DNA of 64,000 nt. Source: UBA6080 sp964607515. GTDB lineage: Bacteria > Fermentibacterota > Fermentibacteria > Fermentibacterales > JCC-6. The number at the start of each line of letters is the position of its first letter. Position 1 is the stretch's first letter. Made by a program: the position numbers and the translations under genes. The stretch lies in assembly GCA_964607515.1 (NCBI GenBank), contig CAZSKU010000002.1, positions 1 to 64,000 of the forward strand, in the 5' to 3' direction. Shown here in pieces: positions 25,765 through 34,705 of this stretch. The notes beneath the pieces were generated by a model. That model was not told the DNA's origin. It did no database searches and worked only from the letters and a program-made list of their open reading frames with translations.

Positions 25765-25785
25765 CAGGGGGTTTCCCCCTGTTTT
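25765..25785 (+). terminator. Hairpin with U-run in the rimP leader (terminator or attenuator)
   Basis: CAGGGGG at 25765-25771 pairs perfectly with CCCCCTG at 25775-25781 around a three-base loop, followed by TTTT. The shape is that of an intrinsic terminator. It lies about 20 bases downstream of the predicted rimP start of transcription. It could end transcription from the upstream polysaccharide run, or partly terminate in the leader of the nusA operon, or both. Confidence 0.6.
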
Positions 25786-25820
25786 CGTATTGGCGGTGTC
25801 CGGCAGTCCGGGAGATAGAC

Positions 25821-26240
25821 ATGGAAGCCGAAGCGCTCAGGGAAATTGTCGAGGGAGCCGTGTCCGAAGCGGGCCTTCTGCTGGTGGACCTTCAGATGGT
25901 GAGAACCGGAAGGAGATCCCTGATAAGGATACTCGCCGACCGGGAAGGCAGGATTACCATCGGAGAGTGCGCCTCCCTTTCCAGGGCGGTGGGAAACCTG
26001 CTGGATGCCCATGGCGCCTTCCCCGAGGACTACACCCTGGAGGTGAGTTCCCCGGGCATAGGAAGGCCCCTGTCAACCGGGGTTGACTGGAGGCGCTGCC
26101 GTGGAAGGATTATCGAGGTTAGAACCCAGGAGGGGACCGTCACCGGAGTGCTCACCGGCGCGGAAGATGGAGCGCTGGTGATGGACGGGGATTCGAGGAT
26201 TCCCATGGACACAGTCATGGAAGCCCGCGAAGTGATCTGA
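25821..26240 (+). CDS. rimP: Ribosome maturation factor RimP
   Basis: A 139-residue protein needed for 30S subunit maturation. The family features are the N-terminal domain with GLLLVDLQMVRTGRRSLIRI, the central TIGECASLSRAVGNLLD and the very conserved LEVSSPGIGRPL, then a C-terminal SH3-like barrel (IIEVRTQEGTVTGVL). The start is the ATG at 25821 after GGGAG; the longer open frame begins inside the leader hairpin and is not used. It is the first gene of the conserved rimP-nusA-infB-rbfA-truB order. Confidence 0.94.
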   Translation: MEAEALREIVEGAVSEAGLLLVDLQMVRTGRRSLIRILADREGRITIGECASLSRAVGNLLDAHGAFPEDYTLEVSSPGIGRPLSTGVDWRRCRGRIIEVRTQEGTVTGVLTGAEDGALVMDGDSRIPMDTVMEAREVI

Positions 26241-26254
26241 CGAAAGGGACAGCG

Positions 26255-27655
26255 ATGGCCGAATTCGAACGCATAGACGCTCTGGCACGCATGGTCCGGG
26301 AGATGGGAGTCAACCGGGAAATCATTCTGAGCAGCATTCACGAGGGTCTCGTCAGGGCTTCCGAGCGGGAGTACGGGGAACCCCTGGAGTACAGGGTTTC
26401 ATGGGAGCAGGGCACCGGCGACGTCCGCATGGAGGCGCTGAAGACGGTGGTTGACAAGGTGGAGAGGGGCATGGGGCACCTTCAGGTTTCACTTCAGGCC
26501 GCCCATCGTATCGACCCGAACCTGAAACCCGGCGACAAGGCGCCGGTGAAGGTCAACATCAACGATTTCGGAAGAGCCGCGGTGGCGGTTTTCCGCCGGG
26601 AGTTCCTCACCCTGGTGCAGGCCGCGGAGAGGGAACAGGTCGAAAAGGAGTTCGGCGACAAGAAGAGCCGCATCATCCCCCGGTGCAAGGTGCAGCAGGT
26701 GTACCGCAACCGGATCCTGGTCCAGGTTGCGGGCAGGATAGAAGCCGAGGTTCCGGAGAAGGAGAGGTCCCGGGGGGAAAGGTACGAGCAGGGTGACTCC
26801 ATCAATCCCGTGCTCATCGAGATAAGGCCGCCCCGGTCCAACGAGCCGCAGCTGGTGCTCTCCAGGGCCACCCCGGATCTTGTGCGAAGGCTGTTCGAGC
26901 GGGAGGCTCCGGAAATCGAGGAAGGACAGGTCGTCATCGAACTCATCGCCCGGGAAGCAGGCGTAAGAACGAAGATCGCCGTGCGCAGCAACGATATGAG
27001 GATAGATGCGGTGGGCGCCTTCGTGGGAATGAAGGGCTCCAGGGTGCAGTCGGTGATGAGGGAACTCAACGGCGAAAGAATAGACATCATACCCTTCACC
27101 CACGATATGAAGACTCTGGCGTCCAACGCCCTCACCCCGGCCCGGGTGCTGCACATCGAGAACGCCGGCTTCGTCCGGGACGAGGCATCCGGCCGGGACA
27201 TTCCCCGGCTGGTGGCCGTGGTTCCCGACGATGAGCACCTGCAGGCCATCGGCAAGCGGGGACACAATGTGAGGCTCGCCGGAGAACTGGCGGGATGCAG
27301 GATAGACCTGAAGACCCAGTCGCAGTGGGAAGAGGAGAACTACTGGGAGACAAAACTCTCGGTGGACACCCGGGAACTACCCTCGGTTGGTGAGAAACTG
27401 GCGGAAAGGCTCAGGCTCCAGGGGCTGGACACGGCTCGGGCCATTCTCGAAGCCGACCGGGAGACCCTTCTGGGGGTACAGGGAATCGGCCCCGTGACCC
27501 TGTCCCAGATCCAGAGCGACGCCGCCGCGGCGGTGGAGGCCAGGACCCGGCAGGTGGAGGAGGAGAAGCGTCTTCGGGAGGAATCCAGGAGGGAAGAACC
27601 CCTCCAGGATGACCCGGAGTCCGGGGAGAGGAAAGCGGGTGATGGCCTTGACTAA
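26255..27655 (+). CDS. nusA: Transcription termination/antitermination factor NusA
   Basis: A 466-residue RNA-polymerase-binding factor. Domains in order are the N-terminal RNAP-binding domain (residues 1-130, LVRASEREYGEPLEYRV), S1 (KVQQVYRNRILVQV through RSRGERYEQGD), two KH domains (VGAFVGMKGSRVQSVMREL, then IGKRGHNVRLAGEL) and a C-terminal helix-hairpin-helix region (LLGVQGIGPVTLSQI) followed by a charged Glu/Arg tail. It steers pausing and termination. The ylxR gene that often sits between nusA and infB is absent: nusA overlaps infB directly by 14 bases. Confidence 0.96.
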   Translation: MAEFERIDALARMVREMGVNREIILSSIHEGLVRASEREYGEPLEYRVSWEQGTGDVRMEALKTVVDKVERGMGHLQVSLQAAHRIDPNLKPGDKAPVKVNINDFGRAAVAVFRREFLTLVQAAEREQVEKEFGDKKSRIIPRCKVQQVYRNRILVQVAGRIEAEVPEKERSRGERYEQGDSINPVLIEIRPPRSNEPQLVLSRATPDLVRRLFEREAPEIEEGQVVIELIAREAGVRTKIAVRSNDMRIDAVGAFVGMKGSRVQSVMRELNGERIDIIPFTHDMKTLASNALTPARVLHIENAGFVRDEASGRDIPRLVAVVPDDEHLQAIGKRGHNVRLAGELAGCRIDLKTQSQWEEENYWETKLSVDTRELPSVGEKLAERLRLQGLDTARAILEADRETLLGVQGIGPVTLSQIQSDAAAAVEARTRQVEEEKRLREESRREEPLQDDPESGERKAGDGLD

Positions 27656-29789
27656 CGGCGAATCCCAGAAGAAGAAGAGGGTATACGAACTCGCCCGGGA
27701 ACTGAACCTCTCCAGCGAGGCACTGGTGAAGGTGCTGCACGACCTCGGCATTGAGGCCAAGAGCCATATGAGCGCCCTGGACGCTTCCCAGGAGAAGACG
27801 GTGCTCGACCGGTTCGAGGAGGAGAAGAAGGCAGCCCTGAGCAAGGCAGCCCAGAAAAAGACGGTCAAACGGCGCCGCCGCAAGAAGAAGGCTCAGGTAT
27901 CCGCGGAAACGGTGAAAACCGTCAAGTCCAACCTGGCCCAGATCGAGAGTTCCACCGCCCGGGGGGTGAAGAAGAAGCGCAGGAAGTACCGGGAGGAGAA
28001 GCAGGAAAGGCACGAGCAGCGCCAGGGGAAACAGGACGAGGATCGGAAGATAAGGGTTCCGGAGAACACCTCGCCGGCGGAGCTGGCGGAACAGATGGGT
28101 GTGCCGGTGAACAAGGTCATCGCCTCGTGCCTCGGTCTGGGGGTCATGGTAACCGCGAATCAGAGGCTTGACTGCGATGCGGTGAGCCTTCTGGCGGGGG
28201 AATTCGGTTTCGAGGTGGAGACCGTCAAGGAGTTCGGCGCCGAAGCCCTGGAGGAGAAGAGGGTGGCCCGGGGCGGCAGCACCAGCACCAGGCCTCCGGT
28301 GGTGACCATCATGGGTCATGTGGACCACGGGAAAACGGCCCTGCTGGACAGGATAAGGTCCACCAACGTTCTGTCCACCGAATCCGGCGGAATAACCCAG
28401 CATATCGGCGCCTACGTGTCCACCCTGGACAACGGCAGCGTCATAACCTTCATCGACACCCCCGGCCACGAGGCGTTCACCGCCATGAGGGCCAGGGGCG
28501 CCATGATCACGGACATCGTTATCCTGGTGGTGGCTTCGGACAGCCGTGTGATGCCCCAGACCCAGGAGGCCATTGACCACGCCAAGGCAGCCGGCATACC
28601 CATGGTTGTGGCCATCAGCAAGATGGACCTTTCGACGGCCAATCCCGAGTTCATAAAGCAGGACTTGGCCAACCGGGGAATACTGGTGGAGGAGTGGAGC
28701 GGCAGCGTGCAGTGCGCCCAGGTATCGGCCCTCACCGGGGAGGGGATAGGCGACCTTCTGGACAAGATCCTTCTCCAGGCGGAGCTTCTGGAACTGGAGG
28801 CGGTGCCCGACCGACCCGCCCGGGGCACCGTGCTGGAGGGAAGGATGGACCCCCGCAGGGGGAGCGTGGTGAGCCTCCTGGTGCAGGACGGCACCCTGAG
28901 GGACGGCGACTTCTTCGTGGCCGGCCAGTTCTGCGGCCGGGCCAGGGCCCTCTATGACGAGAATGACAACCAGGTGGAGTCCGTGGGGCCCGGTTATCCC
29001 GTGCAGCTTATGGGCGCTCCCGGAGTTCCCGAGGCCGGCGACAGCTTCGTGGTGGTGGAGAGCGAGCAAGAAGCCCGGAGGGTGGCCCTGCGAAGACAGC
29101 TGGTGGAGCGTGAGAAGGACCTTCAGGCAAGGAGAAGGATAACCCTGCAGGACTTCTGGTCCGCCTCCGGCGAGGAAAGAGTGCTGAACATAGTCCTGAA
29201 GGCGGACTTCCAGGGCAGCGCCGAGGCCATTGTGGACTCCCTTCAGAAACTCCAGACCGAGGAAGTATCCGTGGCGGTTATCCACAGCGGCATCGGCGGA
29301 ATCAACGAGAGCGACGTTGACCTGGCGGTGGCCTCCAACGCCGTGATACTCGGATTCCGGGTGAGGCCCGATTCCAGAGCCCGGGAAAAGGCCGCGTGCA
29401 TGGGCGTGGAGATCAGCACGTTCAGCGTCATCTACGACATAGAGGACACGGTCAGGAAGGCTCTGTCCGGGCTTCTCAGGCCGGAGGAGAAGGAACAGTT
29501 CCTGGGTTCCGCGGAAGTAAGGGACACCTTCAAGGTTCCCAAGGTGGGCACCATCGCCGGCTGCTACGTCATGGCGGGGCTCATCAGGCGCAACGCCAGG
29601 ATCCGCCTCGTCCGGGACGGCGTTATTGTCCACGAGGGGTCCATATCCTCCCTGAAGCACTTCAAGGAGGACAAGAAGGAGATCAGCGCCGGATTCGAGT
29701 GCGGAATCGGCATTGCCGGGTACGGCGACGTGAAGCCCGGGGACATCATCGAGAGCTACGAGATAGTCCAGATCGCCCGGGAGCTGTGA
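27642..29789 (+). CDS. infB: Translation initiation factor IF-2, with SKMD in place of NKxD
   Basis: A 715-residue initiation factor, short for the family because the N-terminal region is reduced to one helical IF2_N motif (YELARELNLSSEALVKVL) and a Lys/Arg-rich linker. The G domain has GHVDHGKT (residues 225-232) and DTPGHEAFT, but the G4 motif reads S326-K-M-D rather than N-K-x-D. Domain II, the IF-2 core and the C-terminal fMet-tRNA-binding domain follow, for example YDIEDTVRKALSGLL. The start is the ATG at 27642, inside the end of nusA, with GAGAGG upstream. G1 and G3 look normal, so GTP binding is expected despite the Asn to Ser change. Confidence 0.95.
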   Translation: MALTNGESQKKKRVYELARELNLSSEALVKVLHDLGIEAKSHMSALDASQEKTVLDRFEEEKKAALSKAAQKKTVKRRRRKKKAQVSAETVKTVKSNLAQIESSTARGVKKKRRKYREEKQERHEQRQGKQDEDRKIRVPENTSPAELAEQMGVPVNKVIASCLGLGVMVTANQRLDCDAVSLLAGEFGFEVETVKEFGAEALEEKRVARGGSTSTRPPVVTIMGHVDHGKTALLDRIRSTNVLSTESGGITQHIGAYVSTLDNGSVITFIDTPGHEAFTAMRARGAMITDIVILVVASDSRVMPQTQEAIDHAKAAGIPMVVAISKMDLSTANPEFIKQDLANRGILVEEWSGSVQCAQVSALTGEGIGDLLDKILLQAELLELEAVPDRPARGTVLEGRMDPRRGSVVSLLVQDGTLRDGDFFVAGQFCGRARALYDENDNQVESVGPGYPVQLMGAPGVPEAGDSFVVVESEQEARRVALRRQLVEREKDLQARRRITLQDFWSASGEERVLNIVLKADFQGSAEAIVDSLQKLQTEEVSVAVIHSGIGGINESDVDLAVASNAVILGFRVRPDSRAREKAACMGVEISTFSVIYDIEDTVRKALSGLLRPEEKEQFLGSAEVRDTFKVPKVGTIAGCYVMAGLIRRNARIRLVRDGVIVHEGSISSLKHFKEDKKEISAGFECGIGIAGYGDVKPGDIIESYEIVQIAREL

Positions 29790-29790
29790 T

Positions 29791-30147
29791 TTGAACCCCA
29801 GAAAACATGAGAAACTTTCCGGCACCGTCCAGAGGCACATTTCCGACATTCTTGACCGGGAGGTTTCCGACCCCAGGCTAATCGGTACCACCGTGAACCG
29901 GGTCCTCCTCAGCGGAGACGGGGCCGGCGCCCGGGTCTTCTACTCCATCGTGGGATCCCCGGAGGAACAGCGGCACTGCCGGGAGGCCATGGAGTCCGCG
30001 GCCCCTTTCATCCGGCGCCGGCTGGCATCGATGATGGAGACCCGTACGGTTCCGGCCCTGCAGTTCATTTTCGATTCCTCCATTCGACAGGGGGAGGAGG
30101 TCCTGAGCGTCATCAGGAAGATGGAAAGGGACGCCATCCCCGATTGA
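29791..30147 (+). CDS. rbfA: Ribosome-binding factor A
   Basis: A 118-residue KH-like protein that helps process the 5' end of 16S rRNA and mature the 30S subunit. Conserved features are the N-terminal RKHEKLSGTVQRHISDIL, EVSDPRLIGTTVNRVLLSGD, ARVFYSIVGS and the C-terminal VPALQFIFDSSIRQGEEV. It starts with TTG at 29791, with GGGAG seven bases upstream and two bases after the infB stop. TTG is repeated at the next gene, so it seems an accepted start here. Confidence 0.93.
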   Translation: MNPRKHEKLSGTVQRHISDILDREVSDPRLIGTTVNRVLLSGDGAGARVFYSIVGSPEEQRHCREAMESAAPFIRRRLASMMETRTVPALQFIFDSSIRQGEEVLSVIRKMERDAIPD

Positions 30148-30989
30148 AAGGCGGAGTCTACCTCTTCGACAAGCCCACGGGAATGACCTCCAGGAAGGCA
30201 TCCGCTCTCACGGCAGGCGCCTGGGGGTACGGCAGGTTCGGCCACTGCGGCACCCTCGATCCCGCCGCCGCGGGTGTTCTGCCGATACTGCTGGGGGCCG
30301 CCACAAGGCTTTCCCCCTATCTCACAGGGGGAGCCAAGTTGTACTCCTTCGATCTAGTCCTGGGGATCACCACGGACACCGACGACCTGGACGGCTCCGT
30401 CACGGCGGCCCTCGATGCTTCCGGCGTGACCCGGGAGCAGGTGGTCGCCTCCCTGGCGGAATTCACCGGGACGTTCCCCCAGAGGGCGCCTCTGTACAGC
30501 GCCGTCAGGGTGGACGGAGTGAGGGCCTACCGCAGCGCCCGCCGGGGTGCAGTTCCTGAAATGCCCTGCCGGACCGTCACCGTCGGGGACTGGAGCGCGG
30601 GCCCGGTGGAGCAGGGTCGGATCAGACTCAGGGTCGAGGTTTCCCCGGGCACCTACGTCCGGGCCCTGGCCAGGGACATAGGGGAGGCGCTCGGTGTAGG
30701 AGCCGCAGCGGACCGGATCGTCCGGGAGCGGACTGGGTGGTTCGCCCTGGAAGACTGCTCTGATACACCTGGAGCCCCCCGGTCGCTGCTTTCCATGTCG
30801 GAAGCCATGAGGGGTTATCCCGGCGTTACCCTTTCATCGGATGATCGGCGGCGGGCGCTGCACGGGCAACCAGTCGCCGGAGGCGACCAGGGGGTCGTCA
30901 GGCTTCTGTCGGAGGACGGAAGACTGCTGGCCGTGGGGAGGGCCATCAACGGTCTCATCAAGCCCGAATGCGTTCTGGAGGCACCGTGA
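30144..30989 (+). CDS. truB: tRNA pseudouridine(55) synthase TruB
   Basis: A 281-residue enzyme that makes pseudouridine 55 in the T-loop of tRNAs. The N-terminal GGVYLFDKPTGMTS, the catalytic GHCGTLDPAAAGVLPILLG (Asp in GTLD) and the YSAVRVDG and GTYVRALARDIG motifs are diagnostic. A short C-terminal PUA-like domain follows. The start is TTG in a TTGA overlap with rbfA. The end overlaps ribF in a GTGA. Confidence 0.95.
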   Translation: MKGGVYLFDKPTGMTSRKASALTAGAWGYGRFGHCGTLDPAAAGVLPILLGAATRLSPYLTGGAKLYSFDLVLGITTDTDDLDGSVTAALDASGVTREQVVASLAEFTGTFPQRAPLYSAVRVDGVRAYRSARRGAVPEMPCRTVTVGDWSAGPVEQGRIRLRVEVSPGTYVRALARDIGEALGVGAAADRIVRERTGWFALEDCSDTPGAPRSLLSMSEAMRGYPGVTLSSDDRRRALHGQPVAGGDQGVVRLLSEDGRLLAVGRAINGLIKPECVLEAP

Positions 30990-31825
30990 GGACAGCGGTT
31001 CTCGGAGGGTTCGACGGCATTCACCTGGGCCACCGGCACCTGATAGAGAGGGCCGGTGGAAACCCCATGGTGGTCTGCATGGAGCCGCTGCCCCGGCAGG
31101 TGATATCCGGGTCAGGCTGGTCCAGAAGGCTCACCACCCCGGGAGAGCGCCGGAAAGCATTGCACGATATGGGAATAATGAGTATTGTTGCGATGCCCTT
31201 TTACCGGGGTCTCATGGACAGCACTCCCGCGGAGTTCGCGTCGGTGCTGTCGGGAATCGACAGCTTCGAACGGATAGCCGTGGGATGGGACTTCCGCTAC
31301 GGTCGAAACCGTTGCGGCGGTTCGTCCGACCTGGCAGAGACCCTTCCGGGGGTCGAGGTTACGGTGGTTCCACCGTTTCTGGTGGATGGCCGGCCGGTGA
31401 AGAGCGAGAGGATCAGAGTCCTCATCGAGGAGGGGTCGCTCCGGGAGGTTGAGACCCTGCTGGGACGGCGCTACGGCTGCCTGGGCGTGGTAGCCAGGGG
31501 AAGGGGCAGGGGAAGAGAGCTGGGGTTCCCCACCATGAACGTGGTGGTGCCCCGGTGCAAGCTGCTGCCTCCCCCGGGCAGCTACGCCGTATCCGCCGTC
31601 GGAGCCGGCGGAACATGGTTCGGGGCGGCCTTCAGGCAACCCGGAACCAATTGCGTCGAAGTTCACATACCGGGTTTTCAGGGGGAAAACTACGGGTGTG
31701 AGATGGAGGTCTCATTCCTGGAGACCATCAGGAAACCCGCTTCGGCGGGGAGCGACACAAAGCTGAAGGAACTCATCCGAGGGGATGTCAATGCCGCAAT
31801 GGAGGTAACGGAAAAATGGCAGTGA
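30986..31825 (+). CDS. ribF: Bifunctional riboflavin kinase/FMN adenylyltransferase
   Basis: A 279-residue enzyme that makes FMN and FAD. The N-terminal nucleotidyltransferase half shows VLGGFDGIHLGHRHLI, VGWDFRYGRNRCGG and SERIRVLIEEG. The C-terminal kinase half has a GRELGFPTMNV motif and EVHIPGFQGENYG. I chose GTG at 30986, giving MRTAVLGGFDG, because it forms a GTGA with the truB stop and has GGAGG six bases upstream; an ATG 18 bases earlier lies inside truB. FMN from this enzyme would feed the NuoF-like and ApbE proteins of the window. Confidence 0.93.
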   Translation: MRTAVLGGFDGIHLGHRHLIERAGGNPMVVCMEPLPRQVISGSGWSRRLTTPGERRKALHDMGIMSIVAMPFYRGLMDSTPAEFASVLSGIDSFERIAVGWDFRYGRNRCGGSSDLAETLPGVEVTVVPPFLVDGRPVKSERIRVLIEEGSLREVETLLGRRYGCLGVVARGRGRGRELGFPTMNVVVPRCKLLPPPGSYAVSAVGAGGTWFGAAFRQPGTNCVEVHIPGFQGENYGCEMEVSFLETIRKPASAGSDTKLKELIRGDVNAAMEVTEKWQ

Positions 31826-32085
31826 CCACCGAGAAGAAGAGCGAGATCGTCGCCAGGTTCGGCAGGGATACCAGGGACACCGGGAAGGCCGAAGTCCAGA
31901 TCGCGCTCCTGACGGAGAGGATCAAGGAACTCACCGAGCACGCGAAGCTTCACCCGAAGGACCACAACTCCAAGAGGGGGCTCCTCATGCTGGTGGGCCA
32001 GAGGCGACGTCTCCTGGACTACCTGAAGGCCAGGAACATAGAGAGATACAGAGGCATCGTGGGAGAGCTGGGTCTGCGCAGGTAG
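31816..32085 (+). CDS. rpsO: 30S ribosomal protein S15
   Basis: An 89-residue ribosomal protein, exactly the family length. Conserved stretches are DTGKAEVQIALLTERIKELTEH, read here around residues 21-42, and KDHNSKRGLLMLVGQRRRLLDYL. It binds 16S rRNA helices 20-22. The ATG at 31816 overlaps the end of ribF by ten bases, with GGAGG about nine bases upstream. rpsO-pnp is a classical pair, and the gap between them holds a hairpin. Confidence 0.97.
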   Translation: MAVTTEKKSEIVARFGRDTRDTGKAEVQIALLTERIKELTEHAKLHPKDHNSKRGLLMLVGQRRRLLDYLKARNIERYRGIVGELGLRR

Positions 32086-32097
32086 GCGCGGGCCCTT

Positions 32098-32120
32098 CCC
32101 CCGGGACGGAAATCCGGGGG
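32098..32120 (+). other. Stem-loop between rpsO and pnp
   Basis: CCCCCGG at 32098-32104 pairs with CCGGGGG at 32114-32120 around a nine-base loop. There is no U-run, so it is unlikely to be a terminator. By analogy with rpsO-pnp in other bacteria it could be an mRNA-processing or stability element through which PNPase limits its own expression; that role is inference. Confidence 0.5.
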
Positions 32121-32145
32121 CGACAAACGGAAGAGAAGAGAGCAG

Positions 32146-34251
32146 ATGAAAACAGTTGTTGAAGAGATGGTGTGCGGAAGAAAACTGTCGCTTGAAACCG
32201 GAAGAATGGCAAAGCAGGCGGGTGGAGCCGTTTATGTTCAGTACGGCGATACGTCGGTCCTTGTGGCTGCGTGCTCCCAGGCGATGAACTTCGACCCGGG
32301 GTTCTTCCCCCTCACCATTGAGTACCGGGAGCGCAGCTACGCCGCGGGCAAGATCCCCGGAGGTTTCTTCAAGAGGGAAGGACGGCCCAGCGAAAAGGAG
32401 GTTCTCACCGCCAGACTCATTGACAGGCCCCTGCGTCCCCTGTTCCCCGACGGATTCAACGAGGAGGTGCAGGTATACTGCCTGGTGCTGAGTTCCGACG
32501 ACGAGAACGATCCCAGCCTTCTGGGCATGATTGGTTCCAGCGCGGCTCTGATGATAAGCGACATTCCCTGGGAAGGCCCGGTTTCATCGGTCAGGGTGGG
32601 CCGGGTAAACGGTGAGATAGTGGTCAATCCTACCGCCGGCCAGCTGCTGGAGTCCGACCTGGACCTAGTGGTGGCCTGCCGGGGGGACGAGGTTGTAATG
32701 CTCGAGGGGAGCGCCCGGGAGCTTCCGGAAGACGTTATCGCCGATGCCATTCAGGCGGGCGCCCGGGAAGCGGCCATGATAAACCGCCTTCAGCACAGGC
32801 TCAGGGAAGAGTCGGGCAAGAAGAAACGCGAGTTCCAGGCGATCCCTCTGCCGGAAGAGCTCTACGGGAAAGTATACGACGTGGTGGCCGGCGAGATCGG
32901 CAAGGTGTACGGCCACGGCGGCAAGGATGACATGATCGCCGCCATGAACAGCGCCATGGAGATGCTGCACAACCCCGGGGGTTCCTTCTACGCCGAAGCC
33001 CAGGAGAAGGGCTGGCTGGAACTCGTAGCCAAGGCGGCTGGGAAGGCGGAAAAGGAATACTACCGCCGAAGGCTGCTGGGAGACGGCGTAAGGTACGACG
33101 GGCGGAGCAGGACTGACATCCGCCGTATCACCTGCGAGATTGCGGTGCTCCCCAGAACCCACGGGTCGGCTCTGTTCACCCGGGGCGAGACCCAGGCCCT
33201 GGTGGCGGCTACCCTCGGAGGCTCCAGGGATGAGCAGCGGGTGGACGCCCTGATGGGCGAGTACTTCAAGAGCTTCATGCTGCACTACAACTTCCCCTCC
33301 TTCAGCGTGGGAGAGGTCAAGCCCATCCGGGGGCCCGGACGCCGGGAGATCGGCCACGGTCATCTGGCTGAAACCGCCATCAAGCCAATGATTCCCGAGG
33401 ATTTCAACTATACCGTCCGGGTGGTCAGCGACATCCTCGAGTCCAACGGTTCCTCCTCCCAGGCCACCGTCTGCGGAGCCTCCCTCTGCCTTATGGACGC
33501 CGGGGTTCCCATGGCGGGACACGTGGCGGGGGTGGCGCTGGGGCTGGTGACCGACGGCGAACGGAGCCTGGTTCTCAGCGACATCGCCGGGGCGGAAGAC
33601 CACCTGGGGGACATGGACCTGAAGATCGCCGGCACCAGGAAAGGCGTCACGGCGATCCAGATGGATCTCAAGGTCGAGGGAGTGAGCCAGGAACTCCTGG
33701 TGGACGCATTCCACCAGGCCAGGGACAACAGGCACCACATCCTGGGCCGCATGGAGGAGTGCATCGCCGGCCCCAGGGATGACCTGAGCCCCCACGCGCC
33801 CAGGATCCTCACCATCCAGATAGACCGGGACAAGATCGGCAAGCTCATAGGCCCCGGGGGCAAGAACATCAGGGCCATCACCGAGGAATCCGGCGCGGAA
33901 ATCAACATCAACGACGACGGCGTGGTGACCATCCTCACCAACGACGGGAACAAGGCCAAGAAGGCCGTGAAACTGGTGGAGGCCTGTGTGGGGGTGCCCA
34001 AGGAGGGCAAGATCTACGAGGGCACCGTGAGCAGCATTCAGGCCTTCGGAGCCTTCGTGGAGATCATGCCCGGAGTGGACGGGCTTCTGCACATCAGCCA
34101 GATCTCAGACAAAAGGGTGACCGAGGTGAAGGACGTGCTCAGGCGCGGCCAGCAGGTCCGGGTGAAGGTGACCAAGGTGAGGGAAGACGGGAAGATAGAC
34201 CTTACCATGAGGAACCTGGAGGAGAGCTCCGACCCGGACGAGGAGGTCTGA
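32146..34251 (+). CDS. pnp: Polyribonucleotide nucleotidyltransferase (PNPase)
   Basis: A 701-residue 3'-5' phosphorolytic RNase. Visible domains are RNase PH 1 (LSLETGRMAKQAGGAVYVQYGD read in two parts near the start, YRERSYAAGKIPGGF, LIDRPLRPLFP), the helical linker, and RNase PH 2 (TRGETQALVAATLG, HYNFPSFSVGE, RREIGHGHLAE, MDLKIAGTRKGVTAIQMD). A KH domain (IGKLIGPGGKNIRAI) and S1 domain (GTVSSIQAFGAFVEIMPG, then GLLHISQIS) complete it. The length and order are standard. It starts at ATG with GGAAGAGAAGAG upstream. Confidence 0.97.
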   Translation: MKTVVEEMVCGRKLSLETGRMAKQAGGAVYVQYGDTSVLVAACSQAMNFDPGFFPLTIEYRERSYAAGKIPGGFFKREGRPSEKEVLTARLIDRPLRPLFPDGFNEEVQVYCLVLSSDDENDPSLLGMIGSSAALMISDIPWEGPVSSVRVGRVNGEIVVNPTAGQLLESDLDLVVACRGDEVVMLEGSARELPEDVIADAIQAGAREAAMINRLQHRLREESGKKKREFQAIPLPEELYGKVYDVVAGEIGKVYGHGGKDDMIAAMNSAMEMLHNPGGSFYAEAQEKGWLELVAKAAGKAEKEYYRRRLLGDGVRYDGRSRTDIRRITCEIAVLPRTHGSALFTRGETQALVAATLGGSRDEQRVDALMGEYFKSFMLHYNFPSFSVGEVKPIRGPGRREIGHGHLAETAIKPMIPEDFNYTVRVVSDILESNGSSSQATVCGASLCLMDAGVPMAGHVAGVALGLVTDGERSLVLSDIAGAEDHLGDMDLKIAGTRKGVTAIQMDLKVEGVSQELLVDAFHQARDNRHHILGRMEECIAGPRDDLSPHAPRILTIQIDRDKIGKLIGPGGKNIRAITEESGAEININDDGVVTILTNDGNKAKKAVKLVEACVGVPKEGKIYEGTVSSIQAFGAFVEIMPGVDGLLHISQISDKRVTEVKDVLRRGQQVRVKVTKVREDGKIDLTMRNLEESSDPDEEV

Positions 34252-34258
34252 CCTGAGC

Positions 34259-34705
34259 ATGGGCGCTCGGGTTCTGTACACCATCGAACCCTGCGGCAGG
34301 GGGTTGCCGGCGCCGGCGCCGGCTACCCCCGGTTCATCGGGGGTGGACCTGATGGCTGCCCTGGAGGCGCCGATAACTCTGGAGCCGGGCGCCAGGGCTC
34401 TCATACCCGCCGGGCTGTCGGTGTCCGTGCCCAGGGGGTACGAGTGGCAGATCAGGCCCAGGAGCGGCCTGGCCCTCAGGCACGGCGTTACCGTGCTGAA
34501 CTCGCCGGGAACGGTGGATGCCGATTACCGCGGCCCGGTGGGAGTCATACTGGTGAACCTGGGAACGGAGCCCTTCACCGTGAGCCGGGGGGACAGGATA
34601 GCCCAGGCGGTGCTGGCCAGGGTGGAGGGCCAGGAGCTCGTGCAGGCGGAATCTCTTCCCGAGACCGAGAGGGGGAGGGGTGGTTTCGGTCACACCGGTG
34701 TATAG
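34259..34705 (+). CDS. dut: Deoxyuridine 5'-triphosphate nucleotidohydrolase
   Basis: A 148-residue trimeric dUTPase that keeps uracil out of DNA and supplies dUMP. All five motifs are visible: GVDLMA, RPRSGLALRHGV, a PGTVDADYRGPVGV stretch, RGDRIAQAVLA and the C-terminal RGRGGFGHTGV. In the last motif a His replaces the usual Ser of GGFGSTG. The ATG at 34259 is annotated, but AGGAGG lies 12 bases away from it and only six bases from an in-frame CTG at 34253. Given the other CTG starts here, that codon is an alternative. Confidence 0.94.
   Translation: MGARVLYTIEPCGRGLPAPAPATPGSSGVDLMAALEAPITLEPGARALIPAGLSVSVPRGYEWQIRPRSGLALRHGVTVLNSPGTVDADYRGPVGVILVNLGTEPFTVSRGDRIAQAVLARVEGQELVQAESLPETERGRGGFGHTGV

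Noticed and set aside
27411..29891. An 826-codon minus-strand open frame opposite infB
   Set aside because: It mirrors infB over its whole length, shows no domain and has the His/Leu/Gly/Val composition of an antisense frame.
34680..34705. A frameshift joining dut and the lipoprotein gene
   Set aside because: Both proteins have complete, independent family ends and starts; the 26-base overlap is ordinary translational coupling here.
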